This document shows, piece by piece, positions 24,480-37,900 of a DNA stretch of 64,000 nucleotides; position 1 is the stretch's first letter, and the number at the start of each line of letters is the position of its first letter. The position numbers and the translations under genes are program-made. The notes under the pieces are model-generated. The model did not search any database. It saw only the letters and a list, made by a program, of their open reading frames with translations, and was not told the DNA's origin. The stretch is taken from contig JAPWGK010000002.1 in the NCBI GenBank assembly GCA_029641185.1, forward strand, positions 3,376,352 through 3,440,351, in the 5' to 3' direction. This DNA is from Pseudofabraea citricarpa (Eukaryota > Ascomycota > Leotiomycetes > Helotiales > Dermateaceae).

Positions 24480-27230
24480 TAATTCCTATTCCTTTATCTT
24501 ATATATAGTTCCTCTAATTAAATATAATTTAATCTTATTCTATTATTTTATTATTATTCCCTAATCGATTAACTAGTTAATCGATTATTACTCTTTTCCT
24601 TTATATATAATAGTTTTATATCCGTTTTATTATTCTAAATAGCCTTAACTAATCTCGCTTAATTTATCCCTTTATAATTAGTTCGAGTTTATTATTATTA
24701 ACTAATCGCTATAAAGCCTAGTATAATTAATCTTTTATAAGGGCGTTAGCTAGGTTATAAGTACTATTAATCTATTAAACTTCGTATATTTCTCTTCGTT
24801 CGTATAATTACTATAATCCTATTATATTAATTATTAGGCGTTTTTCTACTATTATTCTTAGCTTAGTTATATAATTATATAAAGAGTATAAATCTATATA
24901 AAATACTAGTAGGATAATAATATTAATATTAAGCTTTTTAAGGATATTATTAATTATTATATTAATCGTACTTCTAGAGTCGAATCCTCTAACTATTATA
25001 TATAGCTTAGAGGCTAGTATTAATCGGGTAACACGTTTATACTTAGTAGAGAACTAGTTAATAATATTACCTATAATATATATTAAGTTCGAGTTCTTTA
25101 GGCGCTTTTTAGTAGTAAGTATAATAAGGAATCCTAGTTAGGAGCTAAGATTTTTATTATTTATAAATAACACGTAAATAAATATTAATAGCTTTATATC
25201 CTCTAGTATAAGTTTTAAATATTAAAGACTTTTAGTATTATTATCTAGTTATTATTTTAGTATCTTATTAAGGAAGCGTATATCCTTATTAGTATAATCC
25301 TTTACTTATGCTACGTATAAAAGTATAAAAGATACTTTAGGATAAATTATAAAAGTAATATAAGTACCTCTAGTATATTCTTTTATATACTTTAACTTTA
25401 GATCTAAGGCGAAAGCGTTAATAATATATATCTGTTTATACTAGTATTATTATATAATTAAAATCGATTTATTATCCTAGAGTTTAATATCTATATTATT
25501 AAAGTTAATAGGATATTCGATTAATAGTTATTATATTAGTTTTATAATATATTAGGCCTTCTAGAGTATATCTTCTTTTATATAAACGTATTCCTTCGTA
25601 TCTAGGAATAAAGTATTATTAGTTTATAATATTATTATAGCTTCCTTCTTATATAAGAGGTATAAATTATAATAGGAGGTTTATAACCCTAATTTATTAG
25701 TATAATATATATAGTAGGTTCGAAACTAGTATATTCTTACCTCTAGTACTTCGTATAATAAGCGAATTACTTATAATACGTTCTTCTTATTAATATTAAT
25801 CTCTAATAATAATTTAATAAAAAACTTATAGTTTAGCTTTATAATTAATTATATATACGTCTAAGAGATATCTTATAGGTATATTTTTATCTTTTATAAG
25901 CTAAGTATTATTATAAGATATAATATTAAGTACTAGGAAACGTATTAAATTATTAGTAATTATATAAGTATCTTCTTTTTCCTTTATTATTATATACTTA
26001 TACTATTAATCTCGACTTCTTATATAAGATATTAGTCTTTTTTCCCTTAATATTATATATAAAGTATACCTTAAATAATTATATTAATAGTAGTATAATA
26101 TAAATATTAATAATCCTAAATATACCTTAGTTAATTAATCTTTTAATCTCTTTCTTCCTAGAGTCGATAAATAAGCTATTTAATACTCTAATTATTTTAT
26201 TCTTTCGTAGCTTAAGAGTAAGCTCTATTATTAATTCCTTCTTTATAGTTATTAATATGCTAATTAGGTTCTTTTATAATTTATTATACTTCTTTTTTAG
26301 TAGGGGAGGAGGTTTATTTAGTAGATTTAATACTTATTTAATAGGTATTATAATAATATTAATAGAAGCTTCTTCTTAAGCTAGTTAAAAAGGAGTAGTT
26401 TTACTAGTTTAAGGTAAAGGATTAATATAATACTTTTTTATAAAAGTTATTCTAAACTACTTAGGCTTTATTAAGAATTATACGTTTATTATATAGCTAT
26501 TAATTAAAAGTAGTTAATATAAGCCTTATTATCTTTTATATTTATATTATATTATTACTTTTACTCTAATTAGTATATATAATATATCTTTTACTTATAG
26601 CTTATTATACTAGTATAATCCTTTTATAATAATTTTATTCGCGTATAATTTTATAATTTCCTTTATTATTATATAATTATTAGATATAATAGATTAGAAT
26701 ATATTATTTATAGATAACTTCTAAATACTAATAATATTAATATTAATTTATCTAAGCCTATTATATTATTAATAGCCTTTATAATTATCTAGAGAGCTTC
26801 TTTTTTTTTATAGCTTTAATAGCTTCTTTTTAATAATATTATATACTCTCTAAAATAATATATAATATCGTTTAATTATATTAATCGAGTTATATATTTT
26901 AATAAAAACGTATTTTATAATAATATCTATTATAATTATCTTTTATATAAATTTAATACTAATAAATTACTTTCTAGTATTATATATTATAAAGTTAGGT
27001 AACCTAAGGTAAGTATTAATCTAGTAGTTATATAAGGTTTCTTATACGTGTTTTATAAAGATATTATAAAGAAAATATATTACTTAGAATCGTATTATCT
27101 TATTAACTATATATAATATTAGTAATACTAGTATTCCTAGATATATAATATTAATTATAATATTATAATTAAACTCTAAGTTATCCTTTAATATAAATTT
27201 AAATTACCCTAGTAACTTTTTATTCTCCTA
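24480..27230 (-). pseudogene. Copia-type pol relic on the minus strand
   Basis: Minus-strand translation, ignoring stops, gives KEALQIIIKAINN then LLVFRSYL at about 26,815-26,690. This is the fungal copia integrase segment normally read as KAxNDTAGPDGLVPTLLVFG. Further along come the RT tail (KYIKEYTRGTYITFI at about 25,350-25,415; family form ARGAYIAS) and the RNase H start (FINNKNLSS-LGF at about 25,120-25,190; family form FANNKDYSSQIGF). The order integrase, RT, RNase H from right to left fits a minus-strand element. Edges are not fixed; the right end meets the LTR at 27,237. Frames are fully broken by RIP. Confidence 0.7.
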
Positions 27231-27236
27231 GTAAAG

Positions 27237-27433
27237 TATTATAAAATCTAGGATTAAGTAATTTATTATATAAGAGATTAGGATAATTAAGATAATCTAC
27301 TTAGTAATAAGTATTAATCTTATATAAATACGCTTTTTCTTATAATCTCTTATTTCTTTTAATTAGATAATATAAATTATATTTTTTATACTTTCTTAAT
27401 TACTTAAATTATTTTTACTTTTATTATATAATA
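27237..27433 (+). repeat. 197-bp LTR, first of three (copia tandem)
   Basis: It starts TATTATAAAATC and ends TTATTATATAATA (TG and CA ends after RIP). It matches 34,746-34,942 and 41,557-41,753. It is followed by ATTATAAGCTTAAC, a weak match to the same initiator-tRNA-Met primer-binding type seen in elements A and B. Confidence 0.85.
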
Positions 27434-30400
27434 ATTATAAGCTTAACTTATAATTAAAATTTCCTAAAATTATATTTAAATTATAAGAAAACTAAAAAAT
27501 AATTATTCTTAAGTTTAGAATTTATTATTATTATTATAATCTCTAAAATAAACTAGTAAGAAGCTAAGAAGATTTTTTTAAAAGATTATAACTTATAGCT
27601 TAATTAATTCTTTTAATTCTATTATTAAGCTTATATAAGATATATTTATAAGCTTATAAACCTAAATATTATAAATATAAAAAGTATAAATATTAAGTCT
27701 CTTATATAAATATTAATTATTAATAAGCTTATTAATAAAAGAATAATACTTAATTAATAATTATATTTAGATTAAATAATAATTAATAAGTTTTCTAGAC
27801 TAAAACCTAGCTTATTATAAGATATTATAATTATATATAATAATATATAATATAAGCTTAATACTTAGCTAAGGATTTATATTATAAAATAAGCGAGTTA
27901 ATTATATAATATAACTAAATATTATACTCTTAAGTAATAGATTAAATAAATAGTTTCTCTTTTAATCTTAACTTTAATTAATATAATAATTAGAAAAAAA
28001 GAAAACCTAAGCTTATAAATAATTATTTAATTACTAAAATTATAACTTATATCTACTAATAATAATATATTAATTATTATTTACTAAGAGTATAATATTA
28101 TACTTAAATAAATAAAAAAAGATAATATAAATCTTATATAATAATATTAGGAATAACTTAAAATATTCTAATAAACTTAAGTATATAATATACTAAAGAT
28201 ATAAGACTCGCTTATAACTAAAAAGTTTCTTATAATAATATTTATAAAAATAACTCTAGAATAAGGAAAACTCTAATTAATAGAATATATTAGAGTAAAC
28301 GAGCTTAAACTTTTAAAATACTTAAGTAATATAAAAATTAATTTTTTATTCTAATATATAAAAATTTAATTTAATTTATAACTAAGAGAATAATAATTTT
28401 TATTATTCTTAGAAGAAGATTAAATAATACTAGAAACTAATATATTAGCTTAACTTAATAAAAGTAAAAGTAATTATATTTTTACTAAGATAAAAAAAAT
28501 AAAAAATATTTTTAGAAATTTTTAATATATTTATTTCTTAAGTATATTTTTATAAGAAATTTAAGAAGAAATCTTAGAAATCTTTTTTCTAAAGAAAAAT
28601 ATTATATAATCTAAGATTATTTATAAAATAAAAACTAAGATTTAATATATAATAAGTTTACTAAGAAAAATTAAAAAACCTTAAATTTTAGAGATTTATT
28701 TTAAAAAAAAAAGAATTTTCTAGAAATTTTACTAGTAAATACCTAGGGCTTATAAATATAATAATCTTAGACCTAAGGCTTATAATCTAATAACTAGATA
28801 TAAGTATTTATATAATTATAGATTTTTTAAATTACTTATTATCTAATAATATATTTATTAATAATTATAAAATTATTTACTTAGTAAATAATAAGAAACT
28901 TTTAATTTTAAGCTTATTAATTAAAATAAATCTAGATAATATAATAAATATAAGAATCTTATATTTATTAATCTTATTTTATAATACTAGGATTATAAAA
29001 AATATATTAAATAAAATAAATAAAAAAGAAATAATAAATTTAATATTTTATAATATTAAAATAATTAAAAGGTTTAATATTAATATAATATTAGAGATTT
29101 TTCTTAAGAAAATTAAAATCTAATATTATAAGTTTAATAACTTATTAAGAAATAAAAGTAAAAAAAATATATATATATATATTAAGAAATTAAGATTTTT
29201 ATTTAATATTATATTCTTAGAATATAAGTTATTTTCCTTTTACTTAAAATTTCTTATAAATATCTTTTTAAGTATTACTAGAATTTTTATATTTCTTATA
29301 ATTAAATAAAAGATAAAACTAAGACTTAAAAACTAAGAGAAACTCTTATATCTAAGATTAAATTCTAAATAATTTTAATATAATAAAATAAAATATCTTA
29401 GCTTAATAATTTTAAATATATTTATTAAATTAATTTATAATATAAAAATAAGTAAAATAAAATAAATAAAATATAAGTATTATTTTATAGCTTATATTAG
29501 CTAAAAAATATTAAAGTAATTACTAGAAAAAAGATTATCTTAATTTTTCTAAAAAATTAATTAAAATTTATTTAATTTTAAATATAAATATAATAATTTC
29601 TCTTAGTTACTTATAATTAAAAATAAATATAATAAGAAGCTTTTTAGTTTTATACTAAAATAAAAGATTTATAAGAAGATATATTATTTTCTTAAGAGTT
29701 TTAAGAGCTAAATAAAAACTTAATATAAACTTCTAATTTATAAAATTAAGTAAAATAATAATATATTTATAATTATAATTAAAAGTATTACTTATTATTA
29801 ATATTAAATAAAAGAAATAAATATTAATCTTAAGCTTTTTCTAATATATATATATAAGATAAATAATAAAATAAAGTAAGCTAAATAAGAAGTAATTATA
29901 AGATTTATAAAAATAAAAGAAAATATAAACCTTCTAGTAAGCTTATAACTAAAAATTATATTTATAAGAATCTTCTTATATAATATTAATTTATTCTAAG
30001 CTAATAATATAAAAACTTTAAATAAGATATTTAACTTCTAGTTTTACTTATATTTTTAATAATATAATCTTAAGTAAATTATTAACTTAATAATAAATCT
30101 TTAACCTAATTAAAATAAAATTTATATATACGATTATTAGATATACTTATTAATTAAAAAATAAGAAGCTAAAAGCTTAATAAAAGCTTTTAAAACTAGA
30201 TTATAAGCTTATATTAGATATTTAATAAAATATATTATATCTAATATTTATAAAATATAAGTTCTTATATTTAATAAAATTATTATTACTAGAAATATTA
30301 GATTTAATAAAAATATTAGGTATAATTTAAATAAAAAATAAAAGGAAAGCTAATTATTTATAATTACTAGAATAATAATAAATATAATTAAAATTAAGAA

Positions 30401-33400
30401 ACCTAAGATTTAAGATATTAAATTAATACTTAGTAATCTAATTAAATAAGAAGATATAAGCTTTATAATTAAGTAAAATAAAAAGTTTATTAAAAGAAGT
30501 AATAATATTTCTATTAATCTAAGGGATAATATTTTAGTCTCTTAAGAGATTAAATCTTAAGTAAAAGCTAAAAAGCTAATATAAGAAATTATATTAATAT
30601 CTTTAGTAATTATAAAATAATAAAAAAGTAATTTATTTAATTAACTTTTAGAACTTTTATTTTCTAATAATATTCCTAAACCTAAAAGTATATTAACTTT
30701 AGAAAATAAAAATAATAATAAAATAATAAAAGTTAACTTAAATAATCTATTACTAAGAAAAATAATATCTTAGGTAATTATATATATAATAATAAAAGAA
30801 ATTATATAACTAAGTAATAAATTAATAAAAGTTTTCTTAGAGAAAACTTAAAAGAAAAATCTTAGCTTAGTTTCTAGAACTAAAATATAAGTATAAATAT
30901 AAGAAATTTAATTTAATAATACGATCTAGTAAAAGACTTTAAGATAAAGATTATAAAAGCTTTAAGAGAAATAAAAGAAATATAATATATTTTTTTATAA
31001 AAATAAAAGATAAGCGGCTTAAAGAAATAATAAGTTAAGCTAAATATTAATATATTAATATACTTAATAACTTTTATTATATTTATTAGCCTAATTAGTT
31101 AATAAGATAAAATAGAAATTATTTTAAAATAATATATATAATAATTATTATAATATTATAAATAAAAGTCTTAAGAATAAATATATAAATAAATAGTCTT
31201 TTAAGTAAACTCCTAAGAGTTTATTAAAATAATATACTAAAAGTATTAAAATATTAAAAAGATCTAATAAATTATCTACTTAGTATTTATTTTAAAGATA
31301 ATATAAGATTAAAACTCTAAAATATAAAAGATAAAAATTACTAGTAAATAATTAAGATCTTAGAAATAAAAATTAAATTAATTCTTTTAAAATAAATATT
31401 TATATATAAATTAAACTCGTCTAAAATAATAACCTAGAATTAATTATAAATTATAATTTAAGGTAATTTATAAGATAATAAATTAATTATATTAATTTAT
31501 ATAATTACTCTTATATTATAATTATTTTAAGTAATAATAATAATTATTATACGCTTTAATCTTAAGTTTAAATAATTTAATATAATTAATATATTTATTA
31601 ATATCTTAAGAGAAAAAAATAAAATCTTAGGTTAGTTATTTACTTATTATCTAATAAATTTAAAATACTAGAAATATATATAAAGATTAATCGAGTATTA
31701 TATAACTTAAGAAACTTTTTTATTTTATAATTTTATAAATTCTTAGTTACTTTAAAGAAGTTAAATCTAATTATATATAAAAAAGACTTATATATTTATA
31801 TAAGCCTAGGATTTAAGATCTTAATTATATTTTATATTAATAATATATAAGTATTATATTATAAGAGTAATAAAACTAAAGCCTAAGAGATTATTTATAA
31901 ACTTAATAAAATATATAAGCTTAGAAACCTTAGGGATATAAAATAATTCCTAAGAATATATATTATTAGAGATTAAGATTAGAAAAAGATATAATTAGTT
32001 TATAATATATATATTAAAAAAGTTATTACTAGATTTAATTTAATAGATAAAAAGTACTTAAGTATTTTATTACTAATAATAAAGTTTATAAAAAATATAA
32101 GATAAATTTCTAAAACTTAAGTTAAAGAATATTAAGAAAAAATAAGCTTAATATTATATATTATAATTATAATTAAATTAGACGTAACTTTTATAATTTC
32201 TTAGCTTTTTTATTTCTTAATTAATCTAAGTATAAAATATCTTATAACTATAAATTAGATAATTAATTATCTTTTTAGAATATATTTCCTAGTAATATAA
32301 TTTAGTTATAAGCTTAATAAAATCTAGATATTAATTATATTAAATATATCTTTTATAAATAATATAAAGATATAATATTTTTTATATAATTATATAATCT
32401 TTTTATTTAGTAATTTAATTACTTAGAAAATAATATATTAATTAAATATATTTATATTAATTATAAAAGTTAAACTTTAAGATATTAAGTTTATAATAAA
32501 AGAAATTATAATTTTTTAAAAGCTTTTTAAAGAATTAAGTCTAAAAATTAAAAAGTTATAAATAATCTTTTATAATAATTAATAAACGATTCGTTTAATT
32601 ATTAGAGAAAATATAAGAATTATAATTAAGCTAAAATATATAAATATTTAGAATATATAATTATACTAAAAATATAATAAAAGTATTTTTAAAATATTTT
32701 ATATTCTTATAAATAATATATTAACTAATAATCTTACGAAAAATCTCTCTTAATATAAGTTTAAATATTTTTAAGTTTTACTTAATATATAAGATACTTA
32801 TAATAAGATAAAAAAATAATTTTAAAAAGTAAAAAAGTTTTTACTTTTATTTATATTTTTATTTATAAATTTCTTTTATTTAAGTAAAACGTTTTAAAAT
32901 ATAATAATAATTATTAAAATTATAATAGAAAATATTCCTAAGTAATACTTATAAGTTACTAAGCTTATACTTATATAAATAACTAAATAAAAATAAACTA
33001 AGCTTTTAATTAAGTAAAATATTAATTATATTATTAATTATTTTTATAAGACGAGCTTTTTTCTTATTTTACTTACTAGGACTAATAAACCTAAAATTAT
33101 ATTTATAATTATAAATTCCTTTAACTTATTTTAACTTATTATAATTAATATTTAATTCTAAAATTTAATAAATAACTAAATAATATTTCTTTAGATCCTA
33201 AGAATAATAAATTAATAAAATTTTTATTTAGGGAAATATAAGAATATATCTTAAAAAAAAAAGTAGTTTTTTCTTAAAAAATAATAATAAAATACTTAGT
33301 AAAAAATAAAACTAGATTAAGAATTATAATATAAATATATCTAAATAAATATAATAAATAATATTTACTTTTATTAATAATCTTAAAATAATAATTATTA

Positions 33401-34745
33401 TTTTTATTACTTAAGATATTTTTTAAGTAACTAAGATAAAAAATTAAACGTTTATTTCTAGTAATCTAAAAAATCTTATTAAAAGACTTTAAACTAAAGT
33501 TCTTAATATTAAGCTTCTAGTATCTAAAAGATTAATTAGGATTCTTTTCTTAATAAATATAATACTTATAAAAATAATATTCGCGTTTAATAATATATTA
33601 ATTAAAGGTATTATTATTATTTTTATTATTATTAGATAAATCGTTTAAATAAAAGAGAATAATATTATCTAAACTCTTAAGAAACTTAGGATTATTACTC
33701 TTATAAATATAAGTAAATATAAGTTAGTTTATACGATCGTATTTATTATATAAAATAACTAAATAATAATTAGTAATAATATAAGTATTAGATAAAAGTA
33801 TTTATAAGAGAAAAATAAATCCTTTAAAATAAGAAGTTTCTTATAATTAAAATTATTAGTCTTATTAGTAAGTTACTTAAACTTATTCTTAAAAGCTAAG
33901 AAATTATACTAGAATTTCTTATATATAATAAACGTATACTTAGGATAAAAGTTATTAATTATATTATATATAAACTAATAAAATTTATCTTAAGTTAATT
34001 AAAATTCCTAGGATATTATACTAAAATAAAAACGCTTATTAGAAATAAGTCGAATAAAAGAAAAAAATATAAAAAAATAAATTATATAAGAAATAAAAGA
34101 TATATTAGATAGCTTAATATTAATAATAGAAAATATTATAATAAATTACGTAAGCTTATTAGTAGATATATCTTTAGCTTAAAAAGAATTATAAATATTT
34201 ATAGCTTATAAAATAATAAATAACTAATATAAAATATAAAAGATTATTTATATATTAAAAAAAAGAAAAAAAAAGAAATAAATCTTATAAAAATCTTTTT
34301 TATTTTACGTACTTTTAATAGGTTTTTTATTTTCGTCTTATAAATAATATAAGATATCTTTAATTTATTTATTAAAAAAAGCGAATAATAAGAAGAAAAA
34401 AAAGAAAAATAAAAGAAATACTTAAGCTTAATAATATTATAATTATAATTAAGGTTAAGGTTATAAGAAAAAAAAAAAAAGAAGTTATAAAATAAGAATT
34501 TTATAGGTAAAATCTCTAATTTATAAAATAATAATTAAGTTACTCTTAATATTAGTTAAATTAAGAGAACTAAAAATAATATAAGAAAATCTCTAATTTA
34601 TAAACTTAATCTAATAATTTAGTTAGTAAATAATTATATATAATATAATTACTTAGCTTATATTATTTACTTATTTAAGGATAATATATTAATCTTACGC
34701 TTCTAGAAAATAATATATATATTAAGTGTAATAAATTATAAGATA
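27434..34745 (+). pseudogene. Copia internal region, tandem unit 1 (RIP-destroyed)
   Basis: 7.3 kb between the first and second 197-bp LTRs. The integrase C-terminal box read as AYIRYLIKYIISNIYKI (family form AYxGYLVGYxSxNIYRI) is at about 30,200-30,310. The RT box YINN (from YVDD) is at 31,833-31,844, followed by LRNLRDIK-FLRIYIIRD. RNase H ends near 32,800 with DNQQTIRLII and YINI-NIQL-type sequence. About 1.95 kb then lies between RNase H and the next LTR with no domain that I recognise. Its first 680 bases (27,434-28,113) are missing from unit 2. Confidence 0.8.
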
Positions 34746-34942
34746 TATTATAAAATCTAGGATTAAATAATTTATTATATAAAAGATTAAGATAACTAAG
34801 GTAATCTACTTAGTAATAAATATTATTCTTATATAAATATATTTTTTCTTATAATCTCTTATTCCTTTTAATTAGATAATATAAATTATATTTTTTATAC
34901 TTTTTTAATTACTTAAATTATTTTTACTTTTATTATATAATA
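34746..34942 (+). repeat. 197-bp LTR, second (shared by two units)
   Basis: Same length and ends as 27,237-27,433. It serves as 3' LTR of unit 1 and 5' LTR of unit 2. Directly after it comes AAAAGATAATATAAATCTTA, which in unit 1 is found 680 bases downstream of the LTR. Confidence 0.85.
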
Positions 34943-37900
34943 AAAAGATAATATAAATCTTATACGATAATATTAGAAATAACTTAGAGTATTCTAATAA
35001 GCTTAGGTATATAATATATTAGAAATATAAGATTTACTTATAACTAAAAAGTTTCTTATAATAATATTTATAAAAATAACTCTAAAATAAAAAAAACTTT
35101 AATTAATAAAATATATTAGAATAAATAAGCTTAAACTCCTAGGTAAAATACTTAAGTAATATAAAAATTAATTTTTTATTCTAATATATAAAAATTTAGT
35201 TTAATTTATAATTAAAAGAATAATAATTTTTATTATTTTTAGTAGAAAATTAAATAATATTAGAAACTAATATATTAGCTTAACTTAATAAAAGTAAAAG
35301 TAATTATATTTTTACTAAGATAAAAGAAATAAAAAATACTTTTAAAAACTCTTAATATATTTATTTCTTAAATATATTCTTATAAAAAACTTAAAAAAAA
35401 ATCTTAGAAATCCTTTTTCTAAAGAAAAATATTATATAATCTAAGATTATTTATAAAATAAAAACTAAGATTTAATATATAATAAGTTTACTAAGAAAAA
35501 TTAAAAGACCTTAAATTTTAGGGATTTATCTTAAAAAAAAAAGAAATTTTTTAGAAGTTTTACTAGTAAATACCTAAGGCTTATAAATATAATAATCTTA
35601 GACCTAAAACTTATAATCTAATAATTAAGTATAAGTATTTATATAATTATAAATTTTTCGAGTTATTTATTATCTAATAATATACTTATTAATAATTATA
35701 AAGTTATTTACTTAGTAAATAATAAGAAACTTTTAGTTTTAAATTTATTAGTTAAAATAAACCTAAATAATATAATAAATATAAGAATTTTATATTTATT
35801 AATTTTATTTTATAATATTAGGATTATAAAAAATATATTAGATAAAATAAATAAAAAAAAAAAAAAATTTAATATTTTATAATATTAGAATAATTAAGAG
35901 ATTTAATATTAATATAATATTAGAGATTTTTCTTAAGAAAATTAAGATTTAATATTAAAGATTTAATAGCTTATTAAAATATAAAAGTAAAAAAAAAATA
36001 TATATATATTAAGAAATTAAAACTTTTATTTAATATTATATTCTTAGAATATAAGTTATTTTTCTTTTACTTAAGGTTTCTTATAAATATTCTTTTAAGT
36101 ATTACTAGGATTCTTATATTTCTTATAATTAAATAAAAGATAAAACTAAGACTTAAAAACTAAGAGAAATTCTTATATTTAAGATTAAATTCTAAATAAT
36201 TTTAGTATAATAAAATAAAATATCTTAGCTTAATAACTCTAAGTATATTTATTAGATTAGTTTATAATATAAAAATAAGTAAGATAAAATAAGCGAAATA
36301 TAAGTATTATTTTATAGCTTATACTAGCTAAAAAATATTAAAATAATTACTAGAGAAAAAATCGTTTTATTTCTTTTAGAAAATTAATTAAGACTTATTT
36401 AATTTTAAATATAAATATAATAAATCCTCTTAGCTACTTATAATTAAAAATAAATATAATAAGAAGCTTTTTAGCTTTATACTAAGATAAAAGACTTATA
36501 AGAAGATATATTATTCTCTTAAGAGTTTTAAGAGCTAAATAAAAACTTAGTATAAGCTTCTAATTTATAAAATTAAGTAAAATAATAATACGTTTATAAT
36601 TATAATTAAAAGTATTACTTATTATTAGTATTAGATAAAAGAAATAAGTATTAACCTTAAGCTTTCTTTAATATATATATATAAGATAAATAATAAAATA
36701 AAATAAGCTAAATAAGAAATAATTATAAGATTTATAAAAATAAAAGAAAATATAAATCTTTTAGTAAGCTTATAACTAGAAATTATACTTATAAGAATCT
36801 TCTTATATAATATTAGCTTATTTTAAGCTAATAATATAAAAACCCTAAATAAGATACTTAACTCTTAGTTTTACTTATATTTTTAATAATATAATCCTAA
36901 GTAAATTATTAACTTAATAATAAATCTTTAATCTAATTAAAATAAGATTTATATATATAACTATTAGGTATATTTATTAATTAAAGAACGAGAAGCTAAG
37001 AGCTTAGTAAAAGCTTTTAAAATTAGATTATAAGCTTATATTAGATATTTAATAAGATATATTATATCTAATATCTATAAAATATAAGTTCTTATATTTA
37101 ATAAAATTATTATTATTAGAAATATTAGATTTAATAAGAATATTAGATATAATTTAAATAAAAAACGAGAAAAAAGCTAATTACTTATAATTACTAGAAT
37201 AATAATAAATACGATTAAAATTAAAAAACCTAAGATTCGGAACACTAAATTAATACTTAGTAATCTAATTAGATAAAAAAATATAAGTCTTATAATCGAG
37301 TAAAATAAAAAGCTTATTAGAAGAAATAATAATACTTTTATTAATCTAGAGAGTAATATCCTAGTTTCTTAAAAGATTAAGTCTTAAGTAAAAGCTAAAA
37401 AGCTAATATAAGAAATTATATTAATACTTTTAGTAATTATAAAATAATAGAAAAATAATTTATTTAATTAACTTTTAAGACTTTTATCTTCTAATAATAC
37501 TCTTAAACCTAAAAGTATATTAATTTTAGGAAATAAGAATAATAATAAAATAATAAGAGTTAATTTAAGTAATTTACTACTAAGAAAAATAATATCTTAG
37601 GTAATTATATAATAAAAGGGATTATATAATTAAGTAGTAAATTAATAAGAGTTTTCTTAAGAAAAACCTAGAAAAAAAGCTTTAACTTAGCTTCTAGAAC
37701 TAAAATATAAGTATAAGCGTAAGAAATTTAATCTAATAATATAATCTAGTAAGAGACTTTAAGATAAAGATTATAAAAGCTCTAGAAAAAGTAGAAAAAA
37801 TATAATATATTCTTTTATAAAAATAAGAAATAAATAACTTAAAAAAATAATAAATCGAGTTAGATATTAATATATTAATATACTTAATAACTTTTATTAT

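Noticed and set aside
23360..27230. Definite LTR pair for the minus-strand copia relic
   Set aside because: CTAGTAACTTTTTA occurs near 24,452 and again near 27,209, but flanking similarity is too weak to call the second an LTR.
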